Shown in pieces: positions 1-4,899 of a stretch of DNA of 6,531 nt. Where the stretch lies: contig JADFCT010000219.1 of the NCBI GenBank assembly GCA_017161665.1, positions 1 through 6,531 of the forward strand. Direction: 5' to 3'. Position 1 is the first letter of the stretch; each line of letters begins with the position of its first letter. The notes below the pieces were generated by a model. It was not told the origin of the DNA and ran no database searches. It saw nothing but the letters and a program-made list of their open reading frames with translations. Position numbers and translations under genes: made by a program. This DNA is from Candidatus Sumerlaeota bacterium (GTDB taxonomy: Bacteria > Sumerlaeota > Sumerlaeia > JADFCT01).

Positions 1-18
1 TATGGGGGGAGAGTGGCT

Positions 19-70
19 TGGGCGTTTCGCCCATGGAGGGCGCATGTCAGACCGCGCAGGCGAGACGCCT
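19..70. other. two short hairpins in the leader before the first gene
   Basis: Two perfect small inverted repeats lie in the non-coding leader. The first is TGGGCG (19-24) with CGCCCA (28-33) around a TTT loop. The second is AGGCG (58-62) with CGCCT (66-70) around an AGA loop. Neither is followed by a T run, so they are not convincing intrinsic terminators. They could be the 3' structure of an upstream transcript, or chance in GC-rich DNA. No reading frame across 1-148 looks like a recognisable protein end. Confidence 0.3.
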
Positions 71-135
71 TGCGCGACCAGACACGCCTGAGGTACAAAA
101 AAAGCATTGGCGGGACGCGCCGCCGAATGACACAC

Positions 136-141
136 AAGGAG
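136..141 (+). promoter_or_regulatory. strong ribosome binding site for the 149-1297 gene
   Basis: AAGGAG lies seven bases before the ATG at 149, a near-consensus Shine-Dalgarno at ideal spacing. It fixes the start of the gene. The protein from this ATG begins directly with a signal peptide, which agrees. Confidence 0.8.
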
Positions 142-148
142 ACGGGTT

Positions 149-1297
149 ATGCGCCCATTGATTGCCTTCTTTTTTCTTTTCTTCGCAGGATCAATTCCTG
201 CTCATGCCGAGGCTGAGCAGCCGAAGGACGCGCCCTATCCCCGGATCGCCATGCTCTGGAACGCCGGGCGCGGTGAGCGTTCTCCGGAAGCCATCGCCCG
301 ACACGATTTAATGCTGCTGGGCGCCTCGGCGTTGGGACTGGAGCCAAACCGGCGTCCCATCGGACTGGCCGACGGCTTCACGACGCCTTCGTATGCCGTG
401 GCGCGCGAGCGCGTGGCCGGCATCCGGCGGCTGAATCCGGAAGCCGTCCTTCTCGTGGAAATCTATTTCTATGAATATCGGGACGAGTGGCTCCCGCCGG
501 ATCATCCCTGGTGGTTGCGCAAGGAGGGGAAACGGCTTCAATTCTGGCCCGGCACGTGGCGGATGGATTGGAGCCATCCCGACTATCGCCAGCAGGTCAT
601 TCGTAAGACGGCAGCCCTGAAGGAGGCCGGTGTGGACGGGGTGTTTTATGACAACCTGCGCAAGGAGCCGGAGCCGTGGGTCGCCTTTCTGAGCGACCTC
701 CGCCAAGCGGTGGGCGACGATTTCCTTGTGCTGGCCAATGCCGGTTATGCCATTGAGGGCCTCGACTTCGTCGCCCCTTTTCTCAACGGCTTCATGTATG
801 AGTCGGGGTGGAGTCACAATCGGACGGACTGGGCGGACGGCATTCGCGCCATGCGCCACACGCAAACGCTCCTGAGAGAGCCGCGCATCAGCGTCATCGA
901 GCGATTTGAGGACATCGGCAATCGCGCCGGCTGGCCCGGCAACCCCAACCGGGGGAAAAAGCCCCCCGCCGATCCCGCGGCCCGTCGGTGGACCTTGTGT
1001 TATGCCCTGATTATGGGCGACTTTTATTATCTCTTTGCCGACAATACCAGTCATGTCCATGACTGGTATCCCGAATATGACATCAAAATCGGCCAGCCCT
1101 CCGGCCCGGGCCAATCCATCGACACCCATGTCTGGACGCGGACATATGAGAAAGCGCTCGTCGCTGTCAACCTGCCCGGCGCCAAGGCGCCCTACACGCT
1201 CAAAACAGACCAACGCCGAAAAGACATCTTCTCCGGCCACGTGGGAACGGAATTCACAATCCCCCCCGGCGAGGGCGTGATTCTGGCGCCTGTTTGA
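149..1297 (+). CDS. secreted glycoside-hydrolase-like protein (TIM-barrel type)
   Basis: The 382-residue protein opens with a signal peptide: MRPL, a Phe-rich hydrophobic core at about 5-17, and a likely cleavage after AHA at 18-20. It is therefore exported. The body reads like the putative glycoside hydrolase families built on a (beta/alpha)8 barrel. Barrel-strand signatures include AMLWNAG (34-40), LLVEIYFYEY (101-110), GVDGVFYDN (161-169), FLVLANAG (192-199) and GFMYESG (214-220). In such families an Asp in a G-x-DG-x-F-x-D motif is often catalytic, so D163, D168 and E218 are candidate active-site acids. Residues about 325-382 (ALVAVNLPG and the closing VILAPV) fit the small beta domain that usually follows the barrel. 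The best guess is the GHL15/Pfam 'putative glycosyl hydrolase' group, but the substrate is unknown. The start is supported by AAGGAG seven bases upstream. A weak promoter-like pair (TTGCGC at 70-75, TACAAA at 94-99) lies upstream but is not convincing. The CDS contains a striking palindrome at 1044-1069. Coding status is sure, family moderate, substrate unassigned. Confidence 0.8.
   Translation: MRPLIAFFFLFFAGSIPAHAEAEQPKDAPYPRIAMLWNAGRGERSPEAIARHDLMLLGASALGLEPNRRPIGLADGFTTPSYAVARERVAGIRRLNPEAVLLVEIYFYEYRDEWLPPDHPWWLRKEGKRLQFWPGTWRMDWSHPDYRQQVIRKTAALKEAGVDGVFYDNLRKEPEPWVAFLSDLRQAVGDDFLVLANAGYAIEGLDFVAPFLNGFMYESGWSHNRTDWADGIRAMRHTQTLLREPRISVIERFEDIGNRAGWPGNPNRGKKPPADPAARRWTLCYALIMGDFYYLFADNTSHVHDWYPEYDIKIGQPSGPGQSIDTHVWTRTYEKALVAVNLPGAKAPYTLKTDQRRKDIFSGHVGTEFTIPPGEGVILAPV
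1044..1069. repeat. perfect 12-bp inverted repeat inside the glycoside-hydrolase-like gene
   Basis: ATACCAGTCATG (1044-1055) is followed by TC and then its exact reverse complement CATGACTGGTAT (1058-1069). The site spans codons 299-307 (NTSHVHDWY), near the end of the presumed barrel. The arms are AT-balanced compared with the GC-rich surroundings, so the match is not simply low complexity. It could form a very tight hairpin or cruciform, or be a dimeric protein site. The function is unknown. Confidence 0.85.
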
Positions 1298-1319
1298 TCA
1301 TCAAACCCATAAGGAATTG

Positions 1320-1339
1320 CTTGAATCTCCAGATTCAAG
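1320..1339. repeat. 9-bp hairpin after the glycoside-hydrolase-like gene
   Basis: CTTGAATCT (1320-1328) and AGATTCAAG (1331-1339) are perfect reverse complements with only CC between them. The structure starts 23 bases after the stop codon at 1295-1297. No T run follows on the plus strand (the next bases are GGAAAGAC), so a classical intrinsic terminator is doubtful. It may instead mark the left edge of the structured cassette carrying the four-helix-bundle gene. Confidence 0.6.
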
Positions 1340-1361
1340 GGAAAGACAATTGGATAAAAAG

Positions 1362-1500
1362 GGACCCAAAAGACCCAAAGGACATAAAGGACTGCCAGAG
1401 TCGAAGACGTCGCCAGCAAAACGGTATTTGATCGCTATTCTCAAAGGTCTCGAAGACGTCGCCGGCAGACAGTCTTTGGTCCTTTTCGTCTTTTCTGTCC
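1362..1500 (+). repeat. long imperfect inverted repeat / RNA hairpin before the four-helix-bundle gene
   Basis: The left arm from 1362 reads GGAC-CC-AAAAGAC-CC-AAAGGAC followed by ATAAAGGACTGCC. The reverse complement of the right arm ending at 1500 reads GGAC-AG-AAAAGAC-GA-AAAGGAC and then CAAAGACTGTCTGCC. The two arms therefore match over about 35 bases with paired mismatches at corresponding places. Next to the arms, an 18-base direct repeat occurs at 1401-1418 and 1450-1467 (TCGAAGACGTCGCCAGCA, with G for A at base 15 of the second copy). Its GACGTC core is self-complementary, so it can extend the stem. The structure ends 17 bases before the start codon of the next gene. It could be a structured leader RNA, a protein-binding hairpin, or the end of a small mobile cassette. 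Confidence 0.65.
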
Positions 1501-1504
1501 TTTG

Positions 1505-1510
1505 AAAGGA
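1505..1510 (+). promoter_or_regulatory. ribosome binding site for the four-helix-bundle gene
   Basis: AAAGGA lies seven bases before the ATG at 1518, directly after the long hairpin. Its spacing supports this start codon. If the upstream stem forms in RNA, its right arm ends only four bases before this site, so folding could affect ribosome access. Confidence 0.6.
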
Positions 1511-1517
1511 ACCTCCC

Positions 1518-2097
1518 ATGCCTGACGGATTCATCCCTCCCCATGGCGGCTATGCGAAATTGCTCTCATACCAGAAGGCCGAGATTGTCTATGACGCCAC
1601 CGTCCATTTCTGCGATCGTTTCCTGGACAGGCGTGATCGCACCCGCGACCAGATGATTCAAGCCGCCCGTTCCGGCAAACAGAATATCATCGAAGGCAGC
1701 ATGGCTTCCGCCGCCTCCACCGAAATGGAAATCAAACTCACCAACGTCGCCCGCGCCAGTCTGGAAGAACTCCTCGCCGACTACCGCGACTTCCTGCGCA
1801 TCCACGCCATCGAGGAATGGTCCCGCGATCATCCCTACACCACTCGCTTGCGAGAACTCAACCGATCCGCCAGGCGCCAACTATGAAACCTTCCGCAAGG
1901 CTGTCGAGCATCCCGACCCGTTTATCTGCGTCAACGCCATCATCGGCCTGATCAAAGTGACCAGCTACCTTCTCGATCAGCAGATCCGTCGTTTAGAAAA
2001 AGATTTCCTTAACAAGGGCGGCCTGCGCGAACGCATGACCCGAGCCCGGCTCGCAGAACGCGACAGACAACGTTCCAAAAAGGACTGCCCGTCATAA
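1518..2097 (+). pseudogene. four-helix-bundle (S23 / 23S rRNA intervening-sequence-like) protein, frameshifted
   Basis: From the ATG at 1518 the first frame reads 122 codons to a TGA at 1884-1886. Family features include LLSYQKAEIVYD (15-26), then AARSGKQNIIEGS (49-61), then EMEIKLTNVARASLEELLADYRDFL, written in parts: EMEIKLTNVARA and SLEELLADYRDFL. These match the S23/four-helix-bundle family, small helical proteins related to those encoded in 23S rRNA intervening sequences and to the Avd accessory protein of diversity-generating retroelements. Related proteins bind nucleic acid or RNA. The missing last third is present one frame further on: from about 1864 it reads DPPGANYETFRKAVEHPDP, then CVNAIIGLIKVTSYLLDQQ, then IRRLEKDFLNKGGLRERMT, ending with TAA at 2095-2097. 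The rejoined protein would be about 192 residues. The span is 580 nt, one more than a multiple of three, so a single-base insertion near 1860-1884 explains the break. A sequencing error or, less likely, programmed +1 frameshifting could produce the same picture. The gene follows the long hairpin at 1362-1500. Confidence 0.85.
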
Positions 2098-2099
2098 AG

Positions 2100-2252
2100 A
2101 TGTCATTCCCAAATTTTAGATTCTGGGAATGGGTGCGGTTGCCCCGCTATGACCTGACGGCCGGTGAACACGTGCTCACCGTCGGCTATCGGGAAAATGG
2201 CGCCGGCCTGGATAAAGTCAGCATATCAAACACCGCCACGCCGCCGGAGTGA
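2100..2252 (+). pseudogene. orphan C-terminal fragment of a surface or carbohydrate-binding-type protein
   Basis: A 50-codon frame begins with ATG at 2100, three bases after the four-helix-bundle stop, and ends with TGA at 2250-2252. The core reads WEWVRLPRYDLTAGEH (9-24) followed by VLTVGYRENGAGLDKVSISN. This resembles the end of beta-sandwich modules found at the C-terminus of large secreted proteins of PVC-type bacteria, where a W-x-W/YDL-x-AGEH-x-L-x-(V/I)-x-YRE-(D/N)-GA-x-LDK pattern is common. Only the last strands are present, with no signal peptide and no ribosome binding site of note, so this is read as a gene remnant, not a functional small protein. The first eight residues (MSFPNFRF) are probably not original. 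Its 3' end overlaps the convergent minus-strand gene by 27 bases. Confidence 0.55.
2104..2131. repeat. 8-bp hairpin at the junction with the gene remnant
   Basis: CATTCCCA (2104-2111) and TGGGAATG (2124-2131) are perfect reverse complements around a 12-base AT-rich loop. The structure lies seven bases after the four-helix-bundle stop codon. It may serve as a 3' structure for that transcript, or mark the right edge of the cassette, as the hairpin at 1320-1339 may mark the left. Confidence 0.5.
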
Positions 2253-3104
2253 TGGGGCCGACTCGGATCGGTGTTCCGAAACAAATGTCATCACGTCGCG
2301 CCACCATGGCTCCGACGGATCAGAGGGCCAGAAGTTGTGGGTGGCCTTTGGGAAGACATGCCGATATTTGGGTTGGGGAAGGGTGTCGTAAAGGCATTGG
2401 CCGAATCGCGGGGGAATGATTTCATCGTCTTCGGCGATCAACACGGCCGTGGGGACTTGGGCCTGCGTGACGTTGGCGACAGAGTCATAGGGATCCCGCA
2501 GCAACCACCGCGCCGGAAGGAGTGGGTACATGGACTGCGCCAGATTGCCCAGCGTGTCCCAGGGCGTGAGCAAAATCAATCCCTGTACGGGGGGGGGCTC
2601 GCTCTCGTCGGCCAGGGCAGCGGCCACGGCGGCGGCCACGCCGGCGCCCAGCGATTCGCCCCACAGATAGATGGGCCCGCCCATTTCCTGAAAGGCCTGT
2701 CGAACCAGACGCTGGCCGTCGACAACGAACTGTTCTTCGCTGATCGGCCCCGGCCGCCCGCCATAGCCGGGATATTCGGCGAGAAGAACCCGAAAGCCCA
2801 GCGGTACCAGGGCGTCGCAATAATAACTCCGCCCCCAGGCTGTGGCGGCGTTTCCGTGGAAAACAATAACGAGTCCCCGAGACTCCGTTGTCGGTGTATC
2901 CGTGATAAAGCCCACATACCCGTCGCCCGAGGAGTCGGGCCAATATCGCAGCCCGGCCTGTTCCACCATTTTCGTCATGGGCTTGAAGTCATCGGGGAAA
3001 TAGATGATCCGACGTTGAAGGAGGAAAATGAGCGCCACAACGGCCACATAGGCCAACACAAGAGCAAGAGCAATAAGCATAAGCAGACGGCGAAACCTTT
3101 TCAT
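2226..3104 (-). CDS. membrane-anchored alpha/beta hydrolase
   Basis: The 292-residue protein starts at the ATG read from 3104, with GAGGA nine bases upstream on the minus strand. The same frame is open further upstream to 3467, but that extension crosses into the divergent gene and reads as non-protein sequence. Residues about 7-29 form one hydrophobic segment after a basic start (MKRFRR), giving a signal anchor with the catalytic domain probably outside the cytoplasm. The alpha/beta-hydrolase elements appear in order: oxyanion-hole HGN (83-85), LLAEYPGYGGRPG (107-119), nucleophile elbow GESLG with S151, the acid region AEDDEIIPP (D226 or D227), and the catalytic H256 in ATHN. The layout and the YPGYG motif match the BEM46/YfhR-like (FrsA-like) serine hydrolases, whose substrates are mostly unknown. 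The coding strand carries a run of nine C (2589-2597) encoding Pro170-172. Catalytic fold is sure; the substrate is not assigned. Confidence 0.9.
   Translation of the reverse strand: MKRFRRLLMLIALALVLAYVAVVALIFLLQRRIIYFPDDFKPMTKMVEQAGLRYWPDSSGDGYVGFITDTPTTESRGLVIVFHGNAATAWGRSYYCDALVPLGFRVLLAEYPGYGGRPGPISEEQFVVDGQRLVRQAFQEMGGPIYLWGESLGAGVAAAVAAALADESEPPPVQGLILLTPWDTLGNLAQSMYPLLPARWLLRDPYDSVANVTQAQVPTAVLIAEDDEIIPPRFGQCLYDTLPQPKYRHVFPKATHNFWPSDPSEPWWRDVMTFVSEHRSESAPSLRRRGGV
2589..2597. repeat. nine-base homopolymer (G9 on plus, C9 on the coding strand)
   Basis: A run of nine identical bases sits inside the hydrolase gene and encodes three prolines (P170-P172). Runs of this length can slip during replication, and a change of one base would truncate the protein after the nucleophile and before the catalytic His. 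The reading frame is intact as given. Confidence 0.9.
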
Positions 3105-3113
3105 GATCTGGTA

Positions 3114-3118
3114 TCCTC
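3114..3118 (-). promoter_or_regulatory. ribosome binding site deciding the hydrolase start
   Basis: Read on the minus strand, GAGGA precedes the ATG at 3104-3102 with a nine-base spacer. This supports the internal start over the much longer open frame that extends to 3467. Confidence 0.65.
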
Positions 3119-3137
3119 GGAGAGACACTGGCCCGGC

Positions 3138-3167
3138 TGTTGAACAATGACGGTTTGGATGTTGAAC
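3138..3167. promoter_or_regulatory. direct repeat TGTTGAAC, possible operator between divergent genes
   Basis: TGTTGAAC occurs at 3138-3145 and again at 3160-3167, a 22-base period or about two helical turns, so both would face the same side of the DNA. The pair lies 34 bases upstream of the minus-strand hydrolase start and within the 247-base divergent intergenic region. This spacing would suit a regulator, but two 8-base matches can arise by chance. No clear sigma-70 promoter was recognised in 3105-3351; the only AT-rich patch is around 3235-3252. Confidence 0.25.
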
Positions 3168-3351
3168 TTCCCGGAACAGGAATGAAAGAGAAATCGCTCG
3201 CCCCGCCGTGGAAGGAAATCGGACGGCGCGGCGTCTTTTTTCAATTAAGAAACTGGAAACGGACCGGGGCGGCGCCCTACCATTCAGTCCCATAGCGGTC
3301 GTCGCCTGGTCGCGGACTGCGGAAGGGTATCGCTTTTGCGAAGTTGGAACG

Positions 3352-4899
3352 ATGGAGCCAAAGAGCAAACGGAAACTGACCCTGGCGGACTTGATTGATT
3401 TCGAGTGCCAACTGGCCGATGACGAGGCGCTGGATCGACAGGCGCTCCGGCATCGGGATCGGACCATCGGGCTGGAACTGGATCAGGAAAATCTGGGCCG
3501 CCGCGATCTGCTGTTGGCGTGGCTGGACCAAATGCGCGAACGCGCCGCCGAGACGCCGGGCCGCCTGGCGTCGCTGGCCCTGAGTTTTTCGGCCTGGACG
3601 TTGAGCGCCCTGGGCGCGATGGTCGGCTTCGGTGTGGCGAACGTGGTGTTCGCCTATGACGGCTCCCAGCCGGTCAATGTGGTCCATGTGTTGGGCGTGT
3701 TTGTTGTCTTTCAGGTCTTTCTCTTGTTTTTGTGGTGGATGGCGGTGGCCCCCCGACGGTGGCTGCGCTTTGGCGGGGGCGAAGACTTTCAGGAAATCCT
3801 GCGCCTCCTGTCGCCGGCCCGACTGGCGGGCGGGGTGGCGCGGCTGTTGCCGCGGAGTTATCGCGATTCCCTTCAGCGGGCGCAGGAGCGTTTCACCGCC
3901 TTTGACCGCCTCTACGGGTCCGTGCGATTATGGTCCCTCTTTCGCATTTCCCAGTGTTTTGCCCTGGCGTTTAATATCGGCGCCCTGGTGGGCTGCCTCC
4001 AATTAATCGTCTTTTCGGATCTGGCTTTCGGGTGGAGCACGACACTGGACGTGGCGCCCGAGCCGTTCCATCGCCTGATTCGGTGGCTGGCGGCGCCCTG
4101 GGCCTGGCTGGCGCCGGGGACGATTCCGTCGTTGGACCTGATTACCCAGTCGCGTTTCGTGCGGGCCGGCGCGGGATTGTCCACCGAGGAGATGGCGAAC
4201 CTGCTGGCCCTGGGAGGCTGGTGGCCCTACCTGGTTATGGCCATGGCGACCTATGGACTGGTCCCACGGGCAGTCACCTGGTGGGTGGCCGACTGGCGCC
4301 TGAGCCGGGCGCTGGACCAGGTGGCCCTGGATCACGCCTCATGTGATCGGTTGTATGAGCGGCTGATCGAGCCTTTGGTGGAATCAAAGGGCGAGCCGGA
4401 GACCGGCGCCGCGGCCATGCCGACGCAACTGAAGCCCGAGACCGTGGAGTCCATTTCGCGCCAGCCGGAGAGCACTTATTTATTTGTGGACTGGGCGGAC
4501 ACCGCGCCCTCCGCGGAGGCGGCCGCGGCCTTGATTCGCGAACGGTTCGGCGTGGACGGCGGCGTCCTTCACCGGGCGGGGGGATTGGAACTGGAAAACG
4601 ACGAAAGAACCCTGGCCGCCATCGCCGCCCAGGGGGCGAAGGCGGATGTGACGGTGACCCTCTTCGTTCAGGCCTGGGAGCCGCCGACGCGCGATCTGAG
4701 CCGCTTTCTGGCTGATGCTCGGGAACGACTCGGGCGAAAACGGCCCATCTGGGTGGTTCCGGTCGATCTGGATGAAGACGGCGCCTTCGCGGAACCGGAA
4801 AGTCAGGATTTGGCCCATTGGGATCGGAAAATGAACGCCTTGGGCGATCCGTGGTTGCGGACGATCACACTGGGGATGGAAGGGGGCGTTCGAGGATGA
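3352..4899 (+). CDS. DUF2868-type integral membrane protein
   Basis: From the ATG at 3352 the protein has 515 residues. An upstream in-frame GTG at 3208 would add 48 residues with no family-like character, while LTLADLIDFE (9-18) matches the usual family beginning, so 3352 is preferred despite a weak GGA only three bases ahead of it. The N-terminal 70 residues are charged and helical. Hydrophobic segments lie at about 77-101, 109-132, 198-222 and 286-311, suggesting four membrane spans. The stretch FRISQCFALAFNIGALVG (197-214) continuing into FSDLAFGWSTTLD (221-233) is the hallmark of DUF2868. After the last span, residues about 374-510 form a soluble alpha/beta domain with strands TYLFVDWA, VTVTLFVQAWEPP and PIWVVPVDLD, probably cytoplasmic. 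The following GTPase gene starts within the stop codon of this one (ATGA), so the two are co-translated. DUF2868 and DUF3482 genes are paired in other bacteria, mainly Proteobacteria. The function is not established; a membrane partner or regulator of the GTPase is inferred. Confidence 0.9.
   Translation: MEPKSKRKLTLADLIDFECQLADDEALDRQALRHRDRTIGLELDQENLGRRDLLLAWLDQMRERAAETPGRLASLALSFSAWTLSALGAMVGFGVANVVFAYDGSQPVNVVHVLGVFVVFQVFLLFLWWMAVAPRRWLRFGGGEDFQEILRLLSPARLAGGVARLLPRSYRDSLQRAQERFTAFDRLYGSVRLWSLFRISQCFALAFNIGALVGCLQLIVFSDLAFGWSTTLDVAPEPFHRLIRWLAAPWAWLAPGTIPSLDLITQSRFVRAGAGLSTEEMANLLALGGWWPYLVMAMATYGLVPRAVTWWVADWRLSRALDQVALDHASCDRLYERLIEPLVESKGEPETGAAAMPTQLKPETVESISRQPESTYLFVDWADTAPSAEAAAALIRERFGVDGGVLHRAGGLELENDERTLAAIAAQGAKADVTVTLFVQAWEPPTRDLSRFLADARERLGRKRPIWVVPVDLDEDGAFAEPESQDLAHWDRKMNALGDPWLRTITLGMEGGVRG

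Noticed and set aside
70..99. Promoter-like pair TTGCGC / TACAAA with an 18-base spacer
   Set aside because: Both hexamers match the consensus poorly and the host's promoter rules are unknown.
308..1240. Long open frame on the minus strand (310 codons)
   Set aside because: It is antisense to the glycoside-hydrolase-like gene, has no family-like motifs, and such frames are expected opposite GC-rich coding sequence.
1317..1505. Small open frames on both strands in the intergenic region
   Set aside because: They fall in the inverted-repeat region, their translations are repeat-driven, and the sequence is better explained as a hairpin.
2162..2181. Imperfect palindrome centred on CACGTG
   Set aside because: The arms have a mismatch, and the sequence is explained by the conserved GEHVLT codons of the remnant.
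2271..3143. Plus-strand open frame of 290 codons
   Set aside because: It lies opposite the alpha/beta hydrolase, whose catalytic motifs all read correctly on the minus strand.
3105..3467. Upstream extension of the hydrolase frame
   Set aside because: It would overlap the divergent membrane-protein gene, and the internal ATG at 3104 has a ribosome binding site and begins directly with the membrane anchor.
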